NCBI GenBank assembly: GCA_041656295.1
Contig: JBBADV010000002.1
Location: 1 to 64,000 of the forward strand
DNA from: Kiritimatiellales bacterium
GTDB lineage: Bacteria > Verrucomicrobiota > Kiritimatiellia > Kiritimatiellales > Tichowtungiaceae
Direction: 5' to 3'
Length of the DNA: 64,000 nucleotides
The notes under the pieces are model-generated. The model ran no database searches. It saw nothing but the letters and a program-made list of their open reading frames with translations, and was not told the origin of the DNA. This document shows, piece by piece, positions 53,270-61,440 of the stretch. Each line of letters starts with the position of its first letter. Positions within the stretch are counted from its first letter, which is position 1. The position numbers and the translations under genes are program-made.

Positions 53270-54028
53270 ATGCAAAACCGGAAAAACAAAAACACATTAT
53301 CTAATATAACAATTCTGATTATCGGAATCATGATCATGGGCGGTGCGCTGTCCGCTGCAACAGTTGCTAACTTCACCGAAGGCTTTGGCACATCGTCGTG
53401 GGATCAATATACCGGAAAAGCCGGCGGCGGCTGGCAATCGGCATGGGTTATTTCCGGCGAAGGACTTTTTGGGCAGATAGTAAGTTCCTCAGAACTGGAT
53501 CGCGGCGGGAACTATCTCAACGGTTCAATGAATGTTAAAGAAGGAGTAAAAGAAGCTTTCTTCGCCCGTGAATGGGACACTTCAGCACTCAAAGAAACCG
53601 GAATAGTTAAAATTAGCTGGAAGTGGCGGATGGACAGCAGAAGTTTCGGTCATGGAGACAGAATTTGTTTTCAGGAAGGCACCAGCAGCCGCAGTACATT
53701 TAATATTTTTGCATACGGAACACCTGTTAACAATACAGCGCCACGTCAATTCATGTTTTTTGACGGAGATAAAAAAGGCAATTTTGATAACAGCCAGATG
53801 GTTGATTCCGGTATGACGATGATACCGGGTACGGTTTACACATTCACTGTAACGTTGAATCAAAGAACAAAAACGTGGACTGCGGCGATTTCCGACGGGA
53901 AGAAAACGGTGGAATCCCAACCGCTTGGTTTTCGTTCAGGCAGAGATATTTCCGGCGAATTGCGTATCGGAATGCAGGCAAAAGCCAAGATTATTAATTT
54001 TTCTGTTGATGCAATTTCAATTGATTAG
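53270..54028 (+). CDS. Secreted beta-sandwich protein without PEP-CTERM tail
   Basis: This 252-residue protein has a signal peptide (ITILIIGIMIMGGALSAAT). The mature part (FTEGFGTSSWDQYTG...SSELDRGGNYLNGSM, ISWKWRMDS, GMTMIPGTVYTFTVTLNQRTKTWTAAI, LRIGMQAKAK) is closely related to the next gene and fits a LamG/concanavalin-like sheet. It ends at VDAISID, where the paralogue carries a PEP-CTERM tail. It may bind the same glycan. GGAGTAGGAG precedes the ATG. Confidence 0.7.
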   Translation: MQNRKNKNTLSNITILIIGIMIMGGALSAATVANFTEGFGTSSWDQYTGKAGGGWQSAWVISGEGLFGQIVSSSELDRGGNYLNGSMNVKEGVKEAFFAREWDTSALKETGIVKISWKWRMDSRSFGHGDRICFQEGTSSRSTFNIFAYGTPVNNTAPRQFMFFDGDKKGNFDNSQMVDSGMTMIPGTVYTFTVTLNQRTKTWTAAISDGKKTVESQPLGFRSGRDISGELRIGMQAKAKIINFSVDAISID

Positions 54029-54164
54029 ACAGAACAGTGCGCCGGAAAAGGCGCGGATGGCATTTGTGTAAAACAAGTTGCAAGTGCCATCCAAAAAAAT
54101 GCGGCGGCAGGTGCTGCCGTTAGTAGAGGAGAAGGAAACCTGAGAAAAGGAGAGGAGTAGAAAG

Positions 54165-54971
54165 ATGAGAATGCAGAGAAGTAATAATGTATTAGTTCGT
54201 ATTGCAATGTTAATGGTAGTATTTGCCATGGCAGGCGGTTCATTGTTCGCTTCAGTAGTGGACAATTTTAATGCGTATCCCGGTAGCGCCGGCAATGGCT
54301 GGAGTGGAGAGTGGACAGCATCAGCAGGAAGTATAAGCGGATCCGTTGCGAGTTCATCTGAATTGAACGGCAACGGAAGTTATCTGCGCGGTACAATGGA
54401 GCCAACTGGTACTCAGGAAGCGTTTTTAAGCCGGACATGGGATAACGCTGCTGTTAATAAATCAGGTACGATTACGATCAGTTGGGACTGGAGACTGGAT
54501 GCCGCTCTCACCAGCGATACCAGAATTCAGTTTAATGAAGGTGGTGCGGCCAATTCTTCGTTTATTATTGTTGCGTATGGACCATCAGTAGGAGGAGGGC
54601 TTCCTGGAAATGAATTTATGTTCTATAACGGGACACAAAATAGTGCATGGAATAATGCGAACCTTACCAATTCCGGTATGCAGATCGTCGCAGGAACCGT
54701 TTATACGTTTACGGTGAATCTTGATCCGTCTACTAAAACCTGGACCGCAACAATTTTTAACGGAACAGATTCCGTAACGTCTGGAACACTTGGATTCAGA
54801 GGTGATGTTTCTACTGTTTTAGGGACGCTTAATTTTGGGGCACAGGCAAGAAATACCCATAAGTATGAATTTTCTATGGACAATCTTACCGTCGCCATTC
54901 CGGAACCGGCCAGCATAGGGCTGTTTCTGATATCCGGCGGTTTTATTTTTCTGATGCGTCATGTGCGATAA
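54165..54971 (+). CDS. PEP-CTERM beta-sandwich surface protein
   Basis: This 268-residue protein has a signal peptide (RIAMLMVVFAMAGGSLFAS) and a mature domain like its upstream neighbour (NAYPGSAGNGWSG, SSELNGNGSYLRGTM, ISWDWRLDA, GMQIVAGTVYTFTVNLDPSTKTWTATI). The sorting tail is IPEPASIGLFLISGGFIFLMRHVR-like (PEP motif, membrane span, basic end). It is probably anchored or processed by an exosortase. It is followed by a strong terminator. Confidence 0.85.
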   Translation: MRMQRSNNVLVRIAMLMVVFAMAGGSLFASVVDNFNAYPGSAGNGWSGEWTASAGSISGSVASSSELNGNGSYLRGTMEPTGTQEAFLSRTWDNAAVNKSGTITISWDWRLDAALTSDTRIQFNEGGAANSSFIIVAYGPSVGGGLPGNEFMFYNGTQNSAWNNANLTNSGMQIVAGTVYTFTVNLDPSTKTWTATIFNGTDSVTSGTLGFRGDVSTVLGTLNFGAQARNTHKYEFSMDNLTVAIPEPASIGLFLISGGFIFLMRHVR

Positions 54972-54994
54972 ATAACTTGGTTATCATATCACTT

Positions 54995-55022
54995 CGGGCG
55001 CAGCAGTGCGCCCGTTTTTTTT
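54995..55022 (+). terminator. Intrinsic terminator
   Basis: CGGGCGCA and TGCGCCCG form an 8-bp stem with a GCAG loop and a T8 run, between the PEP-CTERM gene and the GH106-like gene. Confidence 0.92.
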
Positions 55023-55035
55023 TGAAAGATCATTC

Positions 55036-58000
55036 ATGAATCATGAGAACATTGAATTATCCGCTTTTTTAACGCCGCCGCTGGAATACCGTCCTGTTCC
55101 GTTCTGGAGTTGGAATGAAGAGATGCAGCCTGACGAGGTCAGACGGCAGATTAAGGAAATTAAATCCGCAGGTTGGGGTGGAGCATTTGTTCACAGTCGA
55201 ATAGGATTAACCACACCGTATCTCGGTTCGGAATGGTTTTCGGCGGTGGATGCGGCGGTGGATGCCTGCGCTACGGAAAATCTGAAAATATGGTTGTATG
55301 ATGAAGATAAGTGGCCCAGTGGTTTTAGCGGTGGAACGGTGCCGTTGGCAAACGATGATTTCCGGATGAAGGTTTTAGTTGGCAGGCCGGAAGGACGTGT
55401 ACTGCCGAATGCCGAACCTTATTGCGCGCCATCGAACGGATTACAGATCTGGTTATGGACTGCGCCGTTCGGTCAGGATTGTTTTAACGGAACGTCTTAT
55501 ATTGATACCGGAAACGCTGCCGCTGTTCGTAAATTTATTGATGATGCGTATGAAACATATTACCGGCGATATGCGGATGAATATGGGACGCGGATTACCG
55601 CTGAATTTACAGACGAACCCTGCATGACGTTTCGCATCGGGGTTCCGTTCGGTGCAGTGCCTTTTTCTTCCGGTATCGAGTCCCGTTTTGAGCAGATGCA
55701 CGGATATTCGTTGAAAGATAACATCTATCATCTTTTTCTAAATGAACCGGAAAGCATGCGCTTTCGGATTCATTATTACCGGACAATTAACGATCTTTTT
55801 GAAAACAACTTTTCGCGACAGATCGGAGAATGGTGTGAAAAACATAGAATTTCATTTACCGGTCATTATATGAATGAACACGGAGTTTTTGCACAGCAGA
55901 ACTGGGGTGTAAAAATCATGCCGAATTACCGGCATCAACAGATTCCGGGGGTCGATATTCTGCGCCGCCGGATTGATGATCGGATAACAGCCAAGCAGTG
56001 CCAGAGTGTTGTTAATCAGTATGAAAAAAAGCGGATGCTTTCAGAACTCTATGGTGCTGCTGGCGGAAGCCTCAATTTTGAAGACAGGCGGTGGATTGCT
56101 TTGCAACAGATTTGCCTCGGAGTTAATCTCCTAAATCCGCATTTGTCACTGTACACAATGGCCGGGTGCCGCAAACGGGATTTTCCGCAAAATATTTTTT
56201 ATCAGCAGCCATGGTGGTCGCTTAACTCCGTTGTCGATGAACCGTTGTCCAGACTTTGCTATATACTTTCACAGGGTAAATATGCGGCAAAACTATTGTT
56301 GCTTCATCCGCAGGAATCGTCTTTTGCCCTTTGGCAGGCATTGACGAACGCTCCGCAAAATAAACCGCTGACAACCTTTGAGAACCGGGAATTTCATTCT
56401 GTAACTTCAGAGTGCCGGGAAAAAATCCAATCCATTGATTCCGGTTTTCTTGCGTTGATTGATACCTTACTGGGAGCTCAGTTAACATTTGATTTGGGTG
56501 ATGAAACCATTTTGGCGGAAACCGCTCGTATCGTTGATCATCAAGGAAGTGTTCTGTTGCAAGTTGGAGCGTCCGCGTACGAAGCCATCCTCTTGCCGTC
56601 TATGTATACTCTTTCGTCGACAGTATTTGATTTGTTGAAAAACTTCACCTTGCGTGGCGGAAAAGTTCTGCTTTCAGGTACACCGCCGGCGTCTATTGAT
56701 GGGATTGCATCACCGGAGTTAAAAAAATGGACAGGGCAGCTTCCTGTTTTGGATTTTGATAAAGCCGGTGAAGTATTAAATTCCCTGTGCCAGCCGTTCA
56801 TTTCAATCGAAACTGTTTTTGGCGGCAATCAAAGCCTGTGCTGGACGCATGTCCGTGATATGTCCGATAACTCTCGCGTGGTCTTAATTGTAAATCTTGA
56901 CCGCAAAGAACAGTTCAATGCGGCAGTGTGTTTTCCCGGGCCATGGAGCGGGGCATATATTCTGGATGATCGCACAGGACAAACCATTCCTGTTTCAACG
57001 GAATCATTAACTATTGGGTTGCAGATGTCGGTGTCTGTCGCTCCGGCAGACTGCCTGTTGATTCAGTTGCGACATGAAATGCCGGTATGTCCCGTGGATT
57101 CAGGGGGAGATAAAAAAACTAAAGAATTGTCGAATTGGGTTGTTTCTCGCATGGACGACAATGCGCTGCCGCTCGATACCGCGTATTGGCGGGAAAGTGC
57201 AGAGTACGATTGGTCAGCTTATTCTGTTCCGATCATTGCGCTTCAGGAAAGCTTAAATAGACGCAAATACAATGGATATCTTGGATTGCGTTTTTCAGTT
57301 CAAGGTAAGGATTTGTGTTGTAACCGTAAAATTCATCTGGTTGTTGAACATCCGGAACGTTGTAAAATATGTGTTAACGGAATTCAGGTAGAATATCAGG
57401 GACTTCCTTTCTGGCGCGATATCCGGTGGATGCCAATTGATATAAGTGGGCTTCTTTCCGCCGGGAATAACTGGATTGAATTAGAATATCTGCAATTTCA
57501 GTATGGAGATCTAACCTTGATTGATGACTATTTCGGTCGGTATGGGACTGAAATCGAAGCAATTTATCTAGTTGGCGATTTTTCAATATCCGGAAATATA
57601 ACCACCGGTTTTACGCAACCGGAATGGGATGAGTGGGGTCTTCCGGAAATTGATGTATACCGAGTTAGTGCGCCGGTACTAGGGCATTCAGTGCAATTGA
57701 AGCAAGGCGATGTTGTTTTGCAGGGGCTTCCGTTCTATGCCGGGCGTATTATGTATGAAACTGATTTTTATTATGACGGGACTGCTTCATCTGTTTGGCT
57801 TTCGATCAGAAAATTCTCCGCGACAGTTACCGAAGTCTTCATAAACGGAAATCGCGTTGGCACCGTTGACTCTTCGTTCGGAAAAATAAAATTAAACCAT
57901 GTCCTTCATATTGGTGAAAACCACATTCGGATCGTGGCTTTTAACTCTTTGCGCAATTTGCTTGGGCCTCATCACCATCCTCACGGAGAACTTTGCAATG

Positions 58001-58167
58001 TCAGACCGAAAGATTTTCTGCCAAGCGAGATTTTTCTGATTCAGAATCCTGTGAATGTCGTCGAGAAATGGGGAGGCGAAGGAATTATTCCGATGGATTG
58101 GATCGCAGATTATTTCGTTATAGGGTTTCAGATTGGTGACGTGGTGCTTACAGAAATATCCGTTTGA
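55036..58167 (+). CDS. GH106-like/glycosyl-hydrolase family protein
   Basis: This 1043-residue protein has the N-terminal pattern typical of large hydrolases related to alpha-L-rhamnosidases (GH106): PPLEYRPVPFWSWNEEM, VRRQIKEIKSAGWGGAFVHSRIGLTTPYLGSEW and IWLYDEDKWPSGFSGG. AEFTDEPCM and ELYGAAGG lie further into the barrel. An amidotransferase-like and beta-sandwich (GH2 sugar-binding-like) C-terminal half follows (LGLRFSVQGKDLCCNRKIHLVVEHPERCKICVNG). There is no signal peptide, so it would act in the cytoplasm. ATG 55036 is preferred; an earlier GTG at 55006 lies in the terminator stem. Confidence 0.75.
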   Translation: MNHENIELSAFLTPPLEYRPVPFWSWNEEMQPDEVRRQIKEIKSAGWGGAFVHSRIGLTTPYLGSEWFSAVDAAVDACATENLKIWLYDEDKWPSGFSGGTVPLANDDFRMKVLVGRPEGRVLPNAEPYCAPSNGLQIWLWTAPFGQDCFNGTSYIDTGNAAAVRKFIDDAYETYYRRYADEYGTRITAEFTDEPCMTFRIGVPFGAVPFSSGIESRFEQMHGYSLKDNIYHLFLNEPESMRFRIHYYRTINDLFENNFSRQIGEWCEKHRISFTGHYMNEHGVFAQQNWGVKIMPNYRHQQIPGVDILRRRIDDRITAKQCQSVVNQYEKKRMLSELYGAAGGSLNFEDRRWIALQQICLGVNLLNPHLSLYTMAGCRKRDFPQNIFYQQPWWSLNSVVDEPLSRLCYILSQGKYAAKLLLLHPQESSFALWQALTNAPQNKPLTTFENREFHSVTSECREKIQSIDSGFLALIDTLLGAQLTFDLGDETILAETARIVDHQGSVLLQVGASAYEAILLPSMYTLSSTVFDLLKNFTLRGGKVLLSGTPPASIDGIASPELKKWTGQLPVLDFDKAGEVLNSLCQPFISIETVFGGNQSLCWTHVRDMSDNSRVVLIVNLDRKEQFNAAVCFPGPWSGAYILDDRTGQTIPVSTESLTIGLQMSVSVAPADCLLIQLRHEMPVCPVDSGGDKKTKELSNWVVSRMDDNALPLDTAYWRESAEYDWSAYSVPIIALQESLNRRKYNGYLGLRFSVQGKDLCCNRKIHLVVEHPERCKICVNGIQVEYQGLPFWRDIRWMPIDISGLLSAGNNWIELEYLQFQYGDLTLIDDYFGRYGTEIEAIYLVGDFSISGNITTGFTQPEWDEWGLPEIDVYRVSAPVLGHSVQLKQGDVVLQGLPFYAGRIMYETDFYYDGTASSVWLSIRKFSATVTEVFINGNRVGTVDSSFGKIKLNHVLHIGENHIRIVAFNSLRNLLGPHHHPHGELCNVRPKDFLPSEIFLIQNPVNVVEKWGGEGIIPMDWIADYFVIGFQIGDVVLTEISV

Positions 58168-58246
58168 TTTCAAATCATCAAATGGTTTCTGTAATTAAGA
58201 TATTTTACAAGCTGCAATAATATTAAGTCATTAGCAAAGGGATATT

Positions 58247-59380
58247 GTGGACTACAATCCATTGTCTAAAAAGTTAAAAGCGCTTGATGCTAAGCTGCTG
58301 GAACTAAAGCAAAGCGAAAGAGAACTTACCAAAGAACTCGAATGGTATAAGCATTTCAGCCCTGAAGCGCAGGAAGATAAACGACAAAAATCTTTATCAA
58401 CGATTCAAAAACACCATGCATTGCTCGAAGATATACATGCCGAGACTCTTGCAGTAACAAATGAAATTAAACAACATCAGGACAGCATTCAGGATATTGA
58501 TGAAATTTTAGAAAGTTTCGATACAAACTGGTACAAGGATCTTGATCAGGAAACGCTAGGAAAACTGCGCTGTTACTATCCAGAAATAGATGATAAACGT
58601 GCGCAGGCAGACATAACCAATAAAAAGATGTTATGTGATATCAGTAATTCGGAAGCACGCATATTCAGTTTGATGAAAAACATGAGAACTGTTTGTAATC
58701 CGTTGAACTGGTTTAAGTCCGACCAGGTCCAGCTGCGGAATGAGTGTAATGATTTAAAGAATAAAATATTAGACTGTAAAGAACGACGGGTATGGCTGAG
58801 AAAACAATTAAACGAGCTGAATCCTAAGGCTCGCTACAGAGATGCTCAGGTGGAGCATCAACGCTGCATAGACTCGTTGCAGGATGAAATTAAAAAAAAT
58901 GAAACCGGGAAAATTTTGTGGAAGCAGGGGATTTTTTCCAAGGAACAATTCATCAAGGATTTAGCTGCAGTATCTAATAAATATAATAACTTTGATTTCA
59001 AGGAGAAGGCGCGCAATCAGAAGGAAATGCATAATGAAATCACGTTCTTTGAGAAGGAACGCGAGCGTCTTGCTGAAAAAAAGAAAAATAATGATGAAAA
59101 AATCAATCCGATTATCAATGAAATAAAACGGCTAGAAGACCGTATTAAAAAAACCAAAGACAAAATTCAAAAAGCAACCGAATTTGCCAAGGCACTTTCG
59201 AATGAACCTAATTCTTATGAGCGATTTAAACTCCACCGAAAGTATGAGACCGAGTTCGGTTTTGAGAAACCGGGGCCAGGGGCTCTTGTCAGACGAGAAT
59301 CTAAAAAGCTGGCGGCCATGGAAAAAAGCTTATCAATGGAGAAAAGAAGACTCGCACAAATTAACAGAAAGGTTCTGTGA
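58247..59380 (+). CDS. Coiled-coil protein, in frame with a downstream NYN domain
   Basis: This 377-residue protein is almost entirely charged helix with long coiled-coil runs (LKQSERELTKELEWYK, HNEITFFEKERERLAEKKKNNDEK, IKRLEDRIKKTKDKIQ). The GTG start has AAAGGGAT upstream. No enzyme motif is visible. The stop TGA (59378-59380, context TGAC) is in the same frame as the following RNase-domain gene, whose frame opens at once with no normal start codon. The two would form one 534-codon protein if the TGA were read through or is a mutation. A scaffold or sensor role for the nuclease is likely. Confidence 0.7.
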   Translation: MDYNPLSKKLKALDAKLLELKQSERELTKELEWYKHFSPEAQEDKRQKSLSTIQKHHALLEDIHAETLAVTNEIKQHQDSIQDIDEILESFDTNWYKDLDQETLGKLRCYYPEIDDKRAQADITNKKMLCDISNSEARIFSLMKNMRTVCNPLNWFKSDQVQLRNECNDLKNKILDCKERRVWLRKQLNELNPKARYRDAQVEHQRCIDSLQDEIKKNETGKILWKQGIFSKEQFIKDLAAVSNKYNNFDFKEKARNQKEMHNEITFFEKERERLAEKKKNNDEKINPIINEIKRLEDRIKKTKDKIQKATEFAKALSNEPNSYERFKLHRKYETEFGFEKPGPGALVRRESKKLAAMEKSLSMEKRRLAQINRKVL

Positions 59381-59383
59381 CAG

Positions 59384-59851
59384 ATCGATACGATTATTAT
59401 AGATGGAAGCGATTTGTGTTACGAAGGTGATCGTTTTATAGGCACACCGTTATTGGTATTAGTGGTAGAAAAGCTGAAAACACAGTATAATATAATAATT
59501 ATTTTTGATACCTCCACAGTTCGCGGGAAACTGAGTACCAACAGTCTGGCATTAAAACGTCGATTCCCTCAAGATGTCAGAATTCATGTTATTGCGGGCG
59601 GGGCAACTGCTGATGAAACAATCCTTGATTTGGCTTCACGCAACGACAAAACGTACGTCCTTAGCAATGACAGCTTTTCAGCGTATAAAGAAAAAGAAGT
59701 AATACAACACGACCGACGGATTCGCTATCAACTCGTAGAGGGGAATATTTTTATTCGTGATTTAAGTATCACCGTTCTTCAAGAGGAATACGTTGAGAAA
59801 AATTTGTCGCCTGATGATAAATTGGAGCGACTGCTTGCTGATTTGCTGTGA
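59384..59851 (+). CDS. NYN/PIN-like ribonuclease domain protein
   Basis: About 156 residues have the layout of Zc3h12a-like NYN RNases: IDTIIIDGSDLCYEG (first catalytic Asp), IIIIFDTST, AGGATADETILDLASRNDKTYVLSNDSFSAY (ADE and SND acidic residues) and a final IRDL. The only ATG/GTG/TTG start in frame is TTG at 59414, which would cut off the first strand and its Asp. So translation begins at a non-standard ATC or ATT (59384-59396), or comes from the coiled-coil gene through its TGA. The start given here is the earliest possible after that stop. Confidence 0.7.
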   Translation: MDTIIIDGSDLCYEGDRFIGTPLLVLVVEKLKTQYNIIIIFDTSTVRGKLSTNSLALKRRFPQDVRIHVIAGGATADETILDLASRNDKTYVLSNDSFSAYKEKEVIQHDRRIRYQLVEGNIFIRDLSITVLQEEYVEKNLSPDDKLERLLADLL

Positions 59852-59911
59852 TTTGTAAATACGGTCTCTTTTTTTAGCCCTCAGGCATCCTGAACTAACC
59901 CATAATGGGTG

Positions 59912-60193
59912 TCATTCATCGCAGTTCGGAACAGGAACCAGTAATTTCACACCAGCACCTACAGCTAATTCATCCGTGATATTATTCCGTTGCATGATGG
60001 CATCCTTGGAACTGCCGTACTGCTTGGCAACATCATCCAGAGTTTCTCCCGGATAAAGGACATGGTCGTAAACCGATTCCTTTGGCGACGTAGATCCTAA
60101 GCCTTCAGGCTCTTTCACATACCCAAATTTTGCGATCATCATTGGGCTTCTTGATGCCCATTTGTAGCGATGATTTACTCTTCTTATTTCCAT
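59912..60193 (-). CDS. LysM-domain protein
   Basis: In this 93-residue protein the C-terminal half is a LysM module (HVLYPGETLDDVAKQYGSSKDAIMQRNNI...VGAGVKLLVP). The N-terminal half is basic (RRVNHRYKWASRS). There is no signal peptide, which is unusual for a peptidoglycan-binding module; cytoplasmic LysM proteins occur in phage-derived and secretion-particle systems. It follows the Sel1 gene by 13 bp, with AAGGAAT before the ATG. Confidence 0.8.
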   Translation of the reverse strand: MEIRRVNHRYKWASRSPMMIAKFGYVKEPEGLGSTSPKESVYDHVLYPGETLDDVAKQYGSSKDAIMQRNNITDELAVGAGVKLLVPVPNCDE

Positions 60194-60206
60194 AACTTAA
60201 TTCCTT

Positions 60207-61301
60207 TTAATCAGCGTCCCAGCCAATGGATTGCGCCATCGCCAGCCCCGCGCTGGTAACGCCCAGTCCCATGAATTTAGAAGGCCCCTGAGTCTGGATT
60301 TTTACATAAAAGCCGTTTTCACAATACAAACGGGATTCCCACCACCATGGAGTATCAATAGGATTGCCTCTCAAAAATTCATCTGTTCCCCGCAAATATA
60401 CGACACATGCAACAGGAGAATCTGAACCATCCAGCGGATCATAAAACGGCGTTTCATTCACCCGTTCAAAACCGTACATTGACTCAACTGAGTTCAGAAC
60501 ACTTGTAAAATGACGCTGGAACTCTTCTGACGGCGCAATGAACTTAAAGCCTGAATCGTTCTGATTGCTGAAAACCGGGGAACCATCTTTATTTTTCATC
60601 ACTTGAGCGCCAATGGTGCCTTCTGCCGCACGGTAGATTGTCACAATGGATGTGATATCCGAGGCAGAGTCACAATATACCAATTGAATATCGTCGTTGT
60701 AGGTGAACCCTTTTACTTCCTGCAAAATGAGTTCGCCAGCTTTTACAGGCATCAGCATATCTGTCGTTCGTATATACACTTTCCCGTCAAATATCTGATA
60801 CAAGTCCGCCGGGTTTGCCGTCGTTGCAACATCAACGAGCTGAATAGCTGTACTCCGTTGCTCAGTCGTCATTCTGCTCATTAAATCTGCGCGCAACTCT
60901 TCGGTTCCGTTCAATCCATTGATGCCCGCCATGGACACCCAGTAATACGCTTCGACATAATCCTGCTGAATTCCAATTCCCTTGGCGCACATATGTCCCA
61001 AATAAATCTGCGCTTCTGCAAATCCCTGGACAGCAGCCCGCCGCAGCCATTTTTCAGCTTTCACATAATTCTGGGGAATACTGACCCCCTCATAATAAGC
61101 TTCACCCAGATTGTATTGTGCGCCGAAGAACCCGCGCTCTGCGGCCTTGCGCCACGAATCAATGCCTTTATCAATATCCTGTTCTACGCCATCACCGTCG
61201 ATGTACGCACAGCCAAGCGATGTTTGCGCCTCCACACGACCCTGTTCAGCATCGTTTTTTACCCGCAGAAACCTGTCTTCTGCATCCATTATTGCATCCA
61301 T
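60207..61301 (-). CDS. Sel1-repeat protein with unknown C-terminal domain
   Basis: In this 364-residue protein, residues 20-140 are Sel1/TPR-like repeats (AQTSLGCAYIDGDGVEQD, AQYNLGEAYYEGVSIPQN, AQIYLGHMCAKGIGIQQD). The rest is an alpha/beta domain of unknown role ending in WWWESRLYCENGFYVKIQT. No signal peptide is seen. AAGGAG lies ahead of the ATG. It forms a two-gene unit with the LysM gene; the pair may be a protein-interaction module. Confidence 0.8.
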   Translation of the reverse strand: MDAIMDAEDRFLRVKNDAEQGRVEAQTSLGCAYIDGDGVEQDIDKGIDSWRKAAERGFFGAQYNLGEAYYEGVSIPQNYVKAEKWLRRAAVQGFAEAQIYLGHMCAKGIGIQQDYVEAYYWVSMAGINGLNGTEELRADLMSRMTTEQRSTAIQLVDVATTANPADLYQIFDGKVYIRTTDMLMPVKAGELILQEVKGFTYNDDIQLVYCDSASDITSIVTIYRAAEGTIGAQVMKNKDGSPVFSNQNDSGFKFIAPSEEFQRHFTSVLNSVESMYGFERVNETPFYDPLDGSDSPVACVVYLRGTDEFLRGNPIDTPWWWESRLYCENGFYVKIQTQGPSKFMGLGVTSAGLAMAQSIGWDAD

Positions 61302-61440
61302 AAAACACTCCTTAAAAACTGTTAATTTATCAATACAAGAAACATGCGTATATTATTGCATGTTAATATCTTATGATAAACAACAATCTGAAGTTTTTAT
61401 GGAATAAAATGCCCTTGAAACAGCAGGATTTCGTTGTGAT

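Noticed and set aside
54055..54105. Long hairpin (GGATGGCATTTG / CAAGTGCCATCC) after the 53270 gene
   Set aside because: It is followed by A residues, not T, in the direction of transcription, so it is not an intrinsic terminator.
55006..55035. Earlier GTG start for the GH106-like gene
   Set aside because: It lies inside the stem of a strong intrinsic terminator and has no ribosome binding site; ATG 55036 matches the family start.
59414..59851. TTG 59414 as the true start of the NYN protein
   Set aside because: It would remove the first beta strand and catalytic Asp, which are well preserved upstream in the same frame.
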